NCBI GenBank assembly: GCA_002683405.1
Contig: NYTH01000020.1
Location: 1 to 64,000 of the forward strand
Origin: Salinisphaeraceae bacterium
GTDB lineage: Bacteria; Pseudomonadota; Gammaproteobacteria; Nevskiales; Salinisphaeraceae
DNA: 64,000 nt
Direction of reading: 5' to 3'
The position numbers were made by a program, and so were the translations under genes. Below are positions 17,196-28,195 of this stretch, piece by piece. The stretch's first letter is position 1. Each line of letters opens with the position of its first letter. The notes under the pieces were generated by a model that saw nothing but the letters and a program-made list of their open reading frames with translations, had not been told where the DNA came from and made no database searches.

Positions 17196-17609
17196 TTATC
17201 GGGGCATGATTTCAAGCGTGGTGAGAGTCTGGTGGCTGTCGTGCAGTTCCACCTCGAAACGGCCTGCCCGGTCAGCCATCCAGCTCAATTCGCCGGCCTG
17301 CCCCGCCTGAAGCTGGCGCGTCAGGTCATAGCCGTGAACGTGTAATTCGTCGTCCTGATCGCTGAGCACCCGTAGCGTGACGCGATCGCCCGCCCTCGCC
17401 CTCACCAGGCGACTGCCCGCCTCAAGCGCGCCGTCACGCACCTCGAAACGGTGCTCCACCTGGCCGGGACCCGCCTCGACCGCGGTGCCTGCCGGTCCGG
17501 CGGGTGGAGACGGCCAGAAAAAGGTGGCCAGCGCGGTCAGTCCTGCCGCGCCGATAATGGCCGATAACGCAAAACGAAGCTGGTCGTAACGCCGGGATTT
17601 AACCGCCAT
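17196..17609 (-). CDS. Membrane-anchored cupredoxin-like protein
   Basis: 137 residues. One N-terminal hydrophobic segment (about 12-32, FALSAIIGAAGLTALATFFW) and then a periplasmic beta-sandwich. DELHVHGYD and VELHDSHQTL supply His residues in places where cupredoxin-type copper proteins have ligands, and the family often shows HxHxYD. I see no blue-copper Cys, so type-1 electron transfer is unlikely. It may be a structural or copper-handling protein. It is convergent with the TIGR03084 gene and divergent from the beta-helix/cytochrome gene. Confidence 0.65.
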   Translation of the reverse strand: MAVKSRRYDQLRFALSAIIGAAGLTALATFFWPSPPAGPAGTAVEAGPGQVEHRFEVRDGALEAGSRLVRARAGDRVTLRVLSDQDDELHVHGYDLTRQLQAGQAGELSWMADRAGRFEVELHDSHQTLTTLEIMPR

Positions 17610-17783
17610 GAACTCGCCTGGATGAGTGAAAATTTACTATAGGCCAACGGCGCAAGCCTGACATATTCTTCGGGAAAGAAATATTTCCTCGGCATCCGGC
17701 GGAGCAGCAGGGGAAGTTCCGCCAGGGCCCAGCGGCGCTTAAGACCTCAGCGGTCCGGCTGAAAAGAACATCGGGAGAACAGC

Positions 17784-20700
17784 ATGCGCATTCATCCTCG
17801 CAAGTCGACCATTCTGGCACTGGCCTGTCTGTTCGCTTTATCCGGCTGCGGGGGCGGCGGTGGGGGTTCGTCCTCCGGCAGCATACCGGGCGGCAGCCCG
17901 GACCAGCCGGATACAGGCGGCGAGACGGGGGGCGAAACCGGCGGCGATACGACGGCGGGCCGCGTTTTCAGTATCGAGCCGGGCGAGAACGCCTCGCGCG
18001 ACGCGCTCGTGGCCGCGGTCGATGCGCGCCCCGGCGATGTCATCGAATTTGCCTGCGGCTTTTACGACATGCAGTCCACCATGCTCATCACCGCCACCGA
18101 GGACGTCACCGTCCGCGGCGGCGGACGCGACTGCACGGTGCTGTCCTTTCGCAACAACAACGCCCCGGAAGGCATTCTGGTGGACAACGTGCGGGGCATT
18201 TTCATCAGTGATCTGACCGTCGCCGACACTGACGGCAACGCCTTCGAGCTACGGTCCGTGGACCACGCCGAGCTGCGCAATGTGCGCGCTTTCTGGTCTT
18301 CCGACGGCGGGCGCGACAGCCCCGATCCGGTCACGGCCGGCAACTACCAGGACGGACGGCTGGATGTGGCCTGCACGCAGCCCGCCACGCTGGACCCGTC
18401 CGTACCGGAAAACCAGGGGCGGCCGGGCACGATATCGCCGGACTACATCGTCAGTCAGAGAGCCGGGCGCTACGGCATCTATCCGGTCAAATCGCGCAAC
18501 GTCCTGGTGGACAACGCCGAATCCATCGGCGCCTCCGATGCGGGCATTTATGTGGGCCAGACAAACACCGCCATCATCCGCAACAGCCGCGCGGCCCACA
18601 ACGTATTCGGGTTCGAAATCGAGAACGTGAAGGGCGGCGAATACGCCAACAACCTGGCCGAATGCAACACGGGCGGCTTCCTGATCTACGACCTCGACAA
18701 TCTGACGCAGTACGGTGAACGCTCGCGCATGTACGGCAATACGGCGCGCATGAACAACACCTACAACTTCACCGAAGGCGGATTCGTGGCCAACGTGCCG
18801 CCGGGTAGCGGGATGATCACGCTCGCCTATGATCGGATCGACATCTTCGACAACGTCTTCGAGGACAACAACACCGGCGGCATCATCCACGCCAGCTACG
18901 AACTGTTCCCCGAGGGCGCCGGGCGACCCAGCGACCGCAAGATCGATTTCTACACCGAGGGCGTGAAGATATTCCGCAACCGGTTCAGCAACAATGGTAA
19001 TGCCCTGCCCGCGCCCACCACGACCGATCTGCAGAACCAGGATGTGGCGCGGCTGCTGCCCACCCTCGTCGGCCTGAAGACGCAGGCGGGTTGCCTGCTC
19101 GACCCTACCCGCTGCCCCGCCGGCGTGAACTACCGCGGCGCTCATATCGTCTGGGATGGCCTGCTGGACCCTTACGATGCGGATTGCGACTATCCCACGG
19201 TCGACGGGACCGACAGCGGCGACCCGGTCCCGGCCACGGCCCGGGGCAAGCCTGACTACACCGGCGAACATGCGCAGCCGGCCTGCCGCTACAACGCCTA
19301 CAAATTCGATACCGACGCGCCGAACAATCCGCGTATCGCGCCGCGATGGTTCGCCTCCTGCATCGAGCAGAACAACGACTTTTCCAACGACAGCGTCACC
19401 TACACCAACTTCAACGGTACCAAGGGCATCGAGGCCGCGCTGATTGCACTCGACAATCCCGTCGGGCTGCTTGATCCGGCCGGGCTGCAATCGATTCTGG
19501 GAGGGCTGCCGCAGTTCGCCGCCGACCTGGACTGGTCGGCCCACGATTGCCAGACCGCCTATGGGGAGACGCTGGCGAATCTCGAGCCGGTCGTCATCCC
19601 GCCCTTCGAGCGCAGCGGCGATATCAATCCCGCGCCTTCCGAAGCCGAAGTGGCCGCTCTGTGCGAGGTGGATCACACGCCCGGAGTAGTGAACTTCCCG
19701 GCGGCGGCGGTCAACTGCCCCCGGCTGGACCAGTACAACCTGTTCGCCCAGGCCGATGACCCCACGAGCACGCCCAACGCGAACGGCAGCCTCGACAACG
19801 CCGCACAGGGCCTGCCCTTCGTGCTCAACACCAAGCTTTTCTCCGATTATTCGGTGAAATACCGGGTGCTTTTTCTGCCGCCCAATGCCGACGGCAGCGC
19901 CACGCAGCCGGGCACCTACAGCGCGCCCGGCGCGAGCGACCCCAACGCCACACTCATCTTCCCGGTGGGCAGCATCGTGGCCAAGACGTTCTCGTTTCCG
20001 AGCAGCGGCGTGGAGAACCACGTGGAAACCCGGCTGCTGATCAAGCGCGACCTGGGAAATAACCGCGTGCGCTGGGTGGGGTTGCCCTATGTCTGGGGCA
20101 CCGAGAATGGCCAGCGGGTGGCGCGCCTTCAGCCCGAAGGCGCGGAGCGCGCCGTGAGCTGGGACTACGTGGATGTGGAAACCGGCGCAACGCTCAGCGG
20201 CAGCACCGACAGCTACAGCGTGCCCAACGCCAACCAGTGCATCAGCTGTCATGCCAACCAGGACCGCGAGAGCGGCGCACCGCCCATCGGCACGAAGGTC
20301 CGTAACCTCAACCGGGCCTACCGCTCCGAATCCATGGTTCAGACGGCTCAGTCGGACCATCCGGTAGCCAACCAGAACCAGATCGCCTATCTGTGCGACA
20401 ACGGTTACCTGATGGGTTGTCCGTCGGACATCAGCGTGGACGCGAATACGGGCTACGCCACCAACCTGGAGCGCTCACCCATGTTCAAAACGCCCGGTGA
20501 CGGCGGACAGACACCCGGATCGGATGCCGATATCGAAGCCCGCGCCCGCGCCTGGCTGGAGGTCAACTGCCAGCACTGCCACAACCCGCAGGGATTTGCG
20601 GCCAATACGGGCTATTACCTGGACGTCTTCCGGGCGGTGAATACCAGCTACGGCATCTGCAAGGGGCCCACGGCCACCGGCGCGGAAGGCAGCGGCGGCC

Positions 20701-20939
20701 GGACGGTGGACATCTACCCGTCGGACGCCGTGCGGTCGATTCTGGAGTTCAGGCTCAGCGAAGCAGCGGACACGCCCGCGGCCCGGATGCCGCCGATCGC
20801 GCGAAGCGTGGTCAGCCAGGAGGGCCACGCGCTGATCGAACAGTGGATCAACGACGTGATCGTGGTCGACGAAAATCGCTACCCCGGCTCGCCAAGTTGC
20901 ACGACCGGCGGTGGATTGGGCGGGTTCCCGCTGCGCTAA
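17784..20939 (+). CDS. Fused parallel beta-helix (TIGR03805-type) and SO2930/TIGR03806-type diheme cytochrome c lipoprotein
   Basis: 1051 residues. GGGAG precedes the ATG. Lipoprotein signal with the lipid Cys in ALSGCGGGGGG near residue 20, then a Gly/Thr-rich linker. Residues about 55-560 form a right-handed beta-helix (repeated GILVDNV, GIFISDL, AELRNV, GIYPVKSRNVLVDN). Residues about 590-1040 match the cytochrome family: LNTKLFSDYSVKYR, heme sites CISCH (Cys819) and CQHCH (Cys929), and RMPPIARS near the end. The two families usually occur as neighbouring genes; here they are one polypeptide. Predicted location is the periplasm or cell surface. The role of the pair is not established. Confidence 0.85.
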   Translation: MRIHPRKSTILALACLFALSGCGGGGGGSSSGSIPGGSPDQPDTGGETGGETGGDTTAGRVFSIEPGENASRDALVAAVDARPGDVIEFACGFYDMQSTMLITATEDVTVRGGGRDCTVLSFRNNNAPEGILVDNVRGIFISDLTVADTDGNAFELRSVDHAELRNVRAFWSSDGGRDSPDPVTAGNYQDGRLDVACTQPATLDPSVPENQGRPGTISPDYIVSQRAGRYGIYPVKSRNVLVDNAESIGASDAGIYVGQTNTAIIRNSRAAHNVFGFEIENVKGGEYANNLAECNTGGFLIYDLDNLTQYGERSRMYGNTARMNNTYNFTEGGFVANVPPGSGMITLAYDRIDIFDNVFEDNNTGGIIHASYELFPEGAGRPSDRKIDFYTEGVKIFRNRFSNNGNALPAPTTTDLQNQDVARLLPTLVGLKTQAGCLLDPTRCPAGVNYRGAHIVWDGLLDPYDADCDYPTVDGTDSGDPVPATARGKPDYTGEHAQPACRYNAYKFDTDAPNNPRIAPRWFASCIEQNNDFSNDSVTYTNFNGTKGIEAALIALDNPVGLLDPAGLQSILGGLPQFAADLDWSAHDCQTAYGETLANLEPVVIPPFERSGDINPAPSEAEVAALCEVDHTPGVVNFPAAAVNCPRLDQYNLFAQADDPTSTPNANGSLDNAAQGLPFVLNTKLFSDYSVKYRVLFLPPNADGSATQPGTYSAPGASDPNATLIFPVGSIVAKTFSFPSSGVENHVETRLLIKRDLGNNRVRWVGLPYVWGTENGQRVARLQPEGAERAVSWDYVDVETGATLSGSTDSYSVPNANQCISCHANQDRESGAPPIGTKVRNLNRAYRSESMVQTAQSDHPVANQNQIAYLCDNGYLMGCPSDISVDANTGYATNLERSPMFKTPGDGGQTPGSDADIEARARAWLEVNCQHCHNPQGFAANTGYYLDVFRAVNTSYGICKGPTATGAEGSGGRTVDIYPSDAVRSILEFRLSEAADTPAARMPPIARSVVSQEGHALIEQWINDVIVVDENRYPGSPSCTTGGGLGGFPLR

Positions 20940-20949
20940 CAGGCATGTT

Positions 20950-20976
20950 GGCGCCCGGGCACGCGGCCCGGGCGCC
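20950..20976. terminator. Strong hairpin between convergent genes
   Basis: Perfect 10-bp stem GGCGCCCGGG/CCCGGGCGCC with a 7-base loop, 10 bases after the cytochrome stop and 10 before the fghA stop. There is no T-run, so it may be a Rho-assisted or bidirectional end signal. Confidence 0.5.
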
Positions 20977-20986
20977 GGCGAGTCGG

Positions 20987-21844
20987 TCAGCCGTGGCCCA
21001 GAAGCGCCCGCGCGTGATGCTTCAGGTGATCGTCGATGAAGCTGGCGATGAAGAAATAGCTGTGATCGTAGCCCTCGTGGCGGCGCAGCGTCAGATCCAC
21101 GCCGGCCGCCTGGCAGGCCTGTTCCAGCATGTCGGGCCGCAGGTGGGTCTCCAGAAAATCGTCTGCCAGGCCCTGATCCAGTAGAGGCGTTGGCATGCCG
21201 TCAAAGCGGTGGCCGGACTCGACCAATGCGGTGGCATCGTATTGCGCCCAGGCAGCCTTATCGTCGCCCAGATAGCCGCCCAGGGCCTTCTCGCCCCAGG
21301 GCACTCGACTGGGCGCACAAATGGCAGAGAACGCCGAGACGGACTGATAGACGCCGGGATTTCTGAGCGCAATGACCAGCGCACCGTGGCCGCCCATGGA
21401 ATGGCCCATGATTGACACCCGGCCGGCGTCAATCACGTCGCCGAATCCCTCGGCAATCACGCCCGGCAATTCGCGGGTCACGTAGTCGTACATGTTGTAC
21501 TTGCCCGCCCAGGGGGCCTGCGTGGCGTTCACGTAGAAACCCGCGCCGGTGCCGAAATCGTATTCGTCATCCTCTCCGGGCAGACCGTGCCCGCGCGGGC
21601 TGGTGTCCGGCGCGATGAGCGCAATACCAAGCTCCGCGGCCAGCCGCTGCGCGCCGGCTTTCTGGACGAAATTTTCGTCGGTGCAGGTCAGCCCGGAAAG
21701 ATAGTAGACCGCGGGCACCGGGCCCTGCTGCGCCTGCGGCGGCAGATAAACCGCAAAGGTCATGCTGCAGTCGCAGACCGCGGAATCGTGGGCGTAGCGG
21801 TTCTGCCATCCGCCGAATGATTTGTGGGCGTCGATCTTTTCCAT
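20987..21844 (-). CDS. fghA: S-formylglutathione hydrolase
   Basis: About 285 residues from the ATG at 21844 (MEKIDAHKSFGGWQ), which aligns with the usual N-terminus of the family; an ATG three codons earlier is also possible. Esterase-D-type alpha/beta hydrolase that splits S-formylglutathione to formate and glutathione. Seen: the nucleophile motif GHSMGGHGA, DTSPRGHG, and a C-terminal EGYDHSYFF with the catalytic His. It follows frmA in the same direction, with a hairpin between them, so the pair forms the glutathione-dependent formaldehyde oxidation pathway. Last gene of the minus-strand catabolic run. Confidence 0.95.
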   Translation of the reverse strand: MEKIDAHKSFGGWQNRYAHDSAVCDCSMTFAVYLPPQAQQGPVPAVYYLSGLTCTDENFVQKAGAQRLAAELGIALIAPDTSPRGHGLPGEDDEYDFGTGAGFYVNATQAPWAGKYNMYDYVTRELPGVIAEGFGDVIDAGRVSIMGHSMGGHGALVIALRNPGVYQSVSAFSAICAPSRVPWGEKALGGYLGDDKAAWAQYDATALVESGHRFDGMPTPLLDQGLADDFLETHLRPDMLEQACQAAGVDLTLRRHEGYDHSYFFIASFIDDHLKHHARALLGHG

Positions 21845-21880
21845 GATGTGCATGCTTGCAACTGAGCCGTAGGACGTGAG

Positions 21881-21904
21881 GCGGAGGGCCAGGCGGCCCT
21901 CCGC
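21881..21904 (-). terminator. Hairpin between frmA and fghA
   Basis: Perfect 10-bp stem GCGGAGGGCC/GGCCCTCCGC with the loop AGGC (21891-21894). No T-run follows, so partial termination or transcript stabilisation is more likely than a full stop. Confidence 0.5.
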
Positions 21905-21922
21905 TCCCGAATCTCACGCGGG

Positions 21923-23912
<1,990 letters not shown>

Positions 23913-23913
<1 letters not shown>

Positions 23914-24707
23914 TACGCGGCCTCTTTCGTGAAAACCACCTCGCAGCTGCCCACGCCGCCGATCGAGCAGGTCATGCGGTCACCCGGCTGTACCGGGATG
24001 AGCGAGGATTGCGAGCCGGACAGAATGACTTCGCCCGCCCTGAACGGCAGACCCAGCTCGCCCAGGGTGTTCGCCAGCCAGACCACGGCATTCACCGGCC
24101 CGCCCTGTACGGCCGCTCCGGCAGCCGTACTGAAGAGCTCGCCGTTGCGCTCGAGCACCATGCCCGCCAGGTTCAGATCGACCTGGCGCGGCGTGCTGCG
24201 CGTCTGGCCCAGCAGATAAACCCCGCAGGAGGCGTTGTCCGCAACCGTATCCTGAATCCTGATTTTCCAGTCCGTAATGCGCGAGTCGACGATTTCGAAA
24301 CAGGGCACGACGTAATCGGTCGCGCGGATGACGTCGGTAGCCGTAATGCCCGGGCCGGTCAGATCGTGCTTCAGCACGAAAGCCAGCTCGGCTTCGGCCT
24401 TGGGCTGGATCAGCCCGCCCAGCGGCAGCGGCTGACCCTCTTCGAACGCCATGGACGAGGTCAGCTGCCCGAAGTCCGGCTGGTCGACGCCAATCATCTG
24501 CTGCACCGCGCGGCTGGTCACGCCGATTTTCTTGCCGACTATCCGCTCCCCCGCGTCCAGACGCCGCTGGATCATGCGCTGCTGTATCTGATAGCCGTCT
24601 TCTATGCGTATATCCGGTTCCCGCTCGGTGAGTGGCGCCACCGTGGTCCGTCCCACCAGCGCCTCATAGAGTTCGTCACCGTACCGTTCATGCTGTTCCG
24701 GCGTCAC
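23913..24707 (-). CDS. dmpE: 2-oxopent-4-enoate (2-hydroxypenta-2,4-dienoate) hydratase
   Basis: About 264 residues if started at the GTG at 24707 (MTPEQHERYGDEL), which has AAGGGG eight bases before it; the ATG at 24755 would overlap the dehydrogenase gene and add a poor N-terminus. It hydrates 2-hydroxypenta-2,4-dienoate to 4-hydroxy-2-oxovalerate. Seen: VGKKIGVTSRAVQQMIGV, QPKAEAELAFVLKHDL (metal-binding Glu), and DYVVPCFEIVDSRI. It is paralogous to the next gene, with which DmpE-type enzymes form a complex, consistent with the overlap. Confidence 0.9.
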
Positions 24708-24739
24708 TGCATTCCCCTTCTTGTCTTGCGGCCTTGCCG

Positions 24740-26233
24740 TTAGAGTTTCACGCAAATGTTGCGGAGTTCGGAATAGAACTCCAGCGAATGGACCCCGCCC
24801 TCGCGGCCGATACCCGACTGCTTCGACCCGCCGAAGGGGGTGCGCAGATCCCGCAGGAACCAGCAGTTGACCCAGGTGATGCCGACCTCGATCGCCGCCG
24901 CAACCCGGTTGGCACGGCTGATGTCCTGCGACCAGATGGTGGTGGCCAGACCATAGCGCGTGTTGTTGGCCTTTTCGATCACTTCGTCTTCAGAATCGAA
25001 AGGCGCAATGTGGCAGCACGGCCCGAATATTTCGTCAGTGACGACGGCGGAATCCTCGGCCAGACCGGTCCAGAGGGTCGGCTGAACCCAGTGACCGCCC
25101 GAAATGGTATCGGGCAGATCGGGCTCGCCCCCCCCGGTCACGACGGTGGCGCCATCCTCGACCGCTTTGCGATAGTACGACAGGACTTTCTGTTTCTGCG
25201 CCGCGTTGATCAGGGGGCCCAGGGTGACACCCGGCTCGTTCGGACCTCCGCACTTGAGCGCCTCGGCCCGCTGCTTTAGGGCCTCGACGAAACGATCAAA
25301 CAAGGGCCGCTCGACGTACACCCGCTCGGTGCCCAGACAGACCTGACCGCAGTTGAGAAACACGGAGCGCACGAAGCTGTCGATTGTCTTGTCGAAATCG
25401 CAGTCGGCAAACACCACACCCGCATTCTTGCCACCCAGCTCGAACGACACGTCCCGCATGCCGCCCGCAGCCGCGCGCATGATGGCCGTGCCCGTCCGGG
25501 TTTCGCCCGTGAAGGTGATGGCGTCCACATCGTCGTGCTCGGTCAGGAACTGCCCCGCGGAGTCCGCGCCGCGGCCGTGGACCACGTTGAATACGCCCGG
25601 CGGTATGCCGACCGCGTTCATGACCTCTCCCAACAGCGTTGCCGTACCCGGCGATTCCTCCGAGGGCTTGACCACCACCGCGTTGCCGCAGGCCAGCGCG
25701 GGCCCCAGTTTCCAGGTCATCAGCAGCAAGGGGGCGTTCCAGGGGCAGATTACCCCGACTACGCCCTTGGGAACCCGAAGGGCATAGTTCATCGCGCCGG
25801 CGCCGTCCGGCGTGTCCATCCGGAACGCTTCGGCCGGCACGTTCTTGACCAGGTCGGCGAATATCTTGAAATTGGCGGCGCCGCGTGGAATGAAGGCGTG
25901 TTCCATCATGCTGCGCGGTTGACCGGTGTCGTTCATTTCGGCTTCCACGAATTCGTCGAAACGCCGGTTGATTTCGTCGGCCACGGCGTGCAGCAGCTGC
26001 GCGCGACGTTCTGACGGCATGCGTCCCCACTCGCCCTTGAGCGCCGCGCGGGCTGCGCGGACGGCCGCGTCGATTTCTTCGCGGCCGCCTTCGCAGACCC
26101 GGCCGATGAGCACGCCGTCGGACGGCCGGTACTTGTCGAAGTGCCCGTTCGAGTCGCCCTGGTACTCACCGTTGATGAAATGGCGAAACGTGGTCAAGCC
26201 GGTTTGTGTCTGCGGATTCATGTTGGCCGCCAT
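24740..26233 (-). CDS. dmpC: 2-hydroxymuconic semialdehyde dehydrogenase
   Basis: About 497 residues from the ATG at 26233 with GGAG upstream. NAD-dependent aldehyde dehydrogenase that oxidises the catechol ring-cleavage product to 4-oxalocrotonate. Features: cofactor-binding ICPWNAPLLLMTWK, TFTGET, FELGGKNAGVVF with the general-base Glu, and NCGQVCLGTE with the catalytic Cys. Its place beside dmpE and dmpH in a meta-cleavage run favours this role over a generic aldehyde dehydrogenase. No ring-fission hydrolase gene (dmpD) is present, so this enzyme should carry the whole flux. Confidence 0.9.
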   Translation of the reverse strand: MAANMNPQTQTGLTTFRHFINGEYQGDSNGHFDKYRPSDGVLIGRVCEGGREEIDAAVRAARAALKGEWGRMPSERRAQLLHAVADEINRRFDEFVEAEMNDTGQPRSMMEHAFIPRGAANFKIFADLVKNVPAEAFRMDTPDGAGAMNYALRVPKGVVGVICPWNAPLLLMTWKLGPALACGNAVVVKPSEESPGTATLLGEVMNAVGIPPGVFNVVHGRGADSAGQFLTEHDDVDAITFTGETRTGTAIMRAAAGGMRDVSFELGGKNAGVVFADCDFDKTIDSFVRSVFLNCGQVCLGTERVYVERPLFDRFVEALKQRAEALKCGGPNEPGVTLGPLINAAQKQKVLSYYRKAVEDGATVVTGGGEPDLPDTISGGHWVQPTLWTGLAEDSAVVTDEIFGPCCHIAPFDSEDEVIEKANNTRYGLATTIWSQDISRANRVAAAIEVGITWVNCWFLRDLRTPFGGSKQSGIGREGGVHSLEFYSELRNICVKL

Positions 26234-26252
26234 AGGTGATTCTCCGAATAAG

Positions 26253-26702
26253 TTATTGCCCGAACTGCCGTTTAATGGCGTCGATTCCCGCCTGGGCGCA
26301 CTGCACGTCCTGCGCCTCGCTGCCGCCGGACACGCCAATGCCGCCTACCAGGTAGCCGTTGTCATGAATCGGCAGACCGCCGTGCACCGGCGTAAACCCG
26401 TCGACGGCCTCCAGACCCCGCTGGACCCGCGGCTGCTCGCCGGCCAACGCGGCCTCCATGTCTGCCGGCGCCAGCCCCAGGCCGGCGGCCTGTCTCGATT
26501 TGAGCTGGGCCACCTGCGACGAGATATGAAAGGCGCCCGGCATACGCAGGAAGCCGACAAGATTGTCACCGCTGTCATGGATCGCCACACAGCTACGAAC
26601 CCCCAGCGCGTCGGCCTCGGCCAGTGCAGCCTCCATCGCGATTCGGGTGGCCTGGACGCTGATGATGCGGCGCGGAACGCTTGCTTCGTGGTTGCCCGTC
26701 AT
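26253..26702 (-). CDS. GlcG/HbpS-family protein
   Basis: 149 residues. Typical of the family: an N-terminal helix (ATRIAMEAALAEADALG), CVAIHDSGDNLVGFLRMPGA, FTPVHGGLPI, and YLVGGIGVSGG ... DVQCAQAGIDAI. Members bind heme or act as small accessory proteins, and they often sit in aromatic or glycolate catabolic operons without a proven enzymatic role. Four-base overlap with the upstream ferredoxin gene. It could protect the oxygenases or ferredoxin, or act on an intermediate; not determinable here. Confidence 0.85.
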   Translation of the reverse strand: MTGNHEASVPRRIISVQATRIAMEAALAEADALGVRSCVAIHDSGDNLVGFLRMPGAFHISSQVAQLKSRQAAGLGLAPADMEAALAGEQPRVQRGLEAVDGFTPVHGGLPIHDNGYLVGGIGVSGGSEAQDVQCAQAGIDAIKRQFGQ

Positions 26703-27085
26703 GAGCCCTCACCCTCCTGAATGATTTTCAGACGGGCCACGAATCGCTCGTAATCGCTTTGCCGACCCCCGCCGTCAGCCAGCCCGCCGGCCGGCTCGAT
26801 ATCTAGATCGCTGCGCGGCAGGAGCTGGCAGGCCAGCACCTCGCCCCGGGCCCGCTGCGTCGGCGTGACCCGTTCTGCGCTCATGGTGCCCGTCTCGTAT
26901 TCGCCGGCAAGCACCCGGACACGACACACGCCGCAGCCGCCGCTACGGCAGCCCACCGGCAGATCCTTTCGACCGGCTGCGCACATGGCCAGCAGTACCG
27001 GCTGACTTTCCCGGCACTCGAACTCGATACCATCGCAGCCAACGCGGATGCGATACCGACCGGCACGTGCCTCGTTAGCCGCCAT
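26699..27085 (-). CDS. dmpQ: 2Fe-2S plant-type ferredoxin (DmpQ/XylT-like)
   Basis: 128 residues. Plant-type cluster motif CRSGGCGVCRVRV with a fourth Cys in LACQLLP. Chloroplast-type ferredoxins of meta-cleavage operons (XylT, DmpQ, NahT) reduce and so reactivate the oxidised iron of catechol 2,3-dioxygenase; the operon position fits that job. Longer at both ends than XylT, with a C-terminal tail to SDYERFVARLK. It could also serve the reductase at 47343, which has no ferredoxin domain. It overlaps both neighbours by a few bases. Confidence 0.85.
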   Translation of the reverse strand: MAANEARAGRYRIRVGCDGIEFECRESQPVLLAMCAAGRKDLPVGCRSGGCGVCRVRVLAGEYETGTMSAERVTPTQRARGEVLACQLLPRSDLDIEPAGGLADGGGRQSDYERFVARLKIIQEGEGS

Positions 27086-27407
27086 TGAACACCGTACCCG
27101 CCGACTGCACGCCCACCACAGTTACCAGCCGCGCCTCCCGGTAGAAGGTGACGGCGCCGGCGACGATTCGCTCGACGTCCTCGTCGCAGCTGAACACCAC
27201 CTCACCTGCCGGCCCGTCGTCGACAACGCCGTCAAACGCGATGTGTAGTCGGCCCGCGTCCAGATAGTGGTGTCGATAGCGGAAAGCCTGCACGCGGCTG
27301 TGATCGATAATCACCGCGAGTCCCTGGCTATCAAACGCCGATGACTCATGCAGCCGCCGCATATGCTCGTGGGCTTCATACAGCGTATGGTTAAGCCCGC
27401 ACGTCAT
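27075..27407 (-). CDS. Small protein of unknown function in the meta-cleavage operon
   Basis: 110 residues, overlapping the ferredoxin gene by 11 bases and the LigB-like gene by 4, so it is translated as part of the operon. Mixed alpha/beta composition with several His residues (HEHMRRLHESS, RYRHHYLDAG) and a Val-rich C-terminus (EARLVTVVGVQSAG). No signal peptide. I do not recognise the family. The tight packing makes a real gene likely. Confidence 0.7.
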   Translation of the reverse strand: MTCGLNHTLYEAHEHMRRLHESSAFDSQGLAVIIDHSRVQAFRYRHHYLDAGRLHIAFDGVVDDGPAGEVVFSCDEDVERIVAGAVTFYREARLVTVVGVQSAGTVFNGG

Positions 27408-28195
27408 GCCGCGGCGCCGCCCAGGACGCAGGACGACATGGAGATCGAACTGAGCACGTCCCGGTTGAAGAAGGCGACCGAGTCATCCGCCTGGCGCAAC
27501 GCACAGGCGTACAGCAGCGGAAGGTAGTGTTCCGGTGTCGGCACGGCCAGTCGCGCATGCCCACCCATCTCGACGAAATTGATGATCGTCCGCTGATCAC
27601 CCGTCTCGACGGCCCGGCAGATGGCATCGTCGAAATCCTTCGCCCAGTCATAGGCCGCCGGCATCGGGCTGCTGCGATCGAACAGCGACAGATTGTGAAC
27701 AATGTTGCCGCTGCACAGGATGAGCACGTTCTCGTCGCGCAGCGGGGCCAGCTTGCGAGCCAGCGCGTCGTGCCACACCGGCGACTTGCCGAGGGTCAGA
27801 CTCAGCTGCGCCACCGGTACACGGGCGTCTGGATACATCGGATGCAGCACACCCCAGGCCCCGTGGTCCAGGCCGCGCTCGGGGTCCGCCCGGCAGTCCT
27901 CTTCTGCCAGCAGCGCCACGACTCGACGGGCCAACGTCGGCGCCCCCGGCGCCGGGTACCGCACATCGAACAGCGCCCGGGGAAATCCGGCGAAGTCATG
28001 CACGGTCTTGGGCTGTGCTGACGCCGTGACGCCAGGCCTGGCGGTTTCCCAGTGAGCCGAGATGCAGAGAATGGCGTCCGGTTCGGGCAGGCGCTCGGCC
28101 AGGCGCCGCCAGGATTGATTGAAGCGATTCTGCTCGATCGCGTTCATCGGATTACCGTGACCGACAAACACCACCGGCATCCGACCACGAGTCAC
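27404..28195 (-). CDS. Class III extradiol dioxygenase, LigB / 4,5-DOPA dioxygenase (YgiD) type
   Basis: 263 residues. LigB-type Fe(II) or zinc-site enzyme: VFVGHGNPMNAIE with the first metal His near 14, ILCISAHWETARPG, the HDFAGFP motif, LDHGAWGVLHPM, and ILCSGNIVHNLSLF. It is unrelated in fold to catechol 2,3-dioxygenase in the same operon, so two different extradiol-type enzymes are encoded. Whether it cleaves a catechol derived from a different substrate, or is an unrelated hydrolase-like member of the family, cannot be told. Four-base overlaps with both neighbours imply coupled translation. Confidence 0.85.
   Translation of the reverse strand: MTRGRMPVVFVGHGNPMNAIEQNRFNQSWRRLAERLPEPDAILCISAHWETARPGVTASAQPKTVHDFAGFPRALFDVRYPAPGAPTLARRVVALLAEEDCRADPERGLDHGAWGVLHPMYPDARVPVAQLSLTLGKSPVWHDALARKLAPLRDENVLILCSGNIVHNLSLFDRSSPMPAAYDWAKDFDDAICRAVETGDQRTIINFVEMGGHARLAVPTPEHYLPLLYACALRQADDSVAFFNRDVLSSISMSSCVLGGAAA

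Noticed and set aside
18249-20360. 703-codon minus-strand open frame inside the beta-helix/cytochrome gene
   Set aside because: The plus strand encodes a signal peptide and two heme sites; the opposite frame shows no domain.
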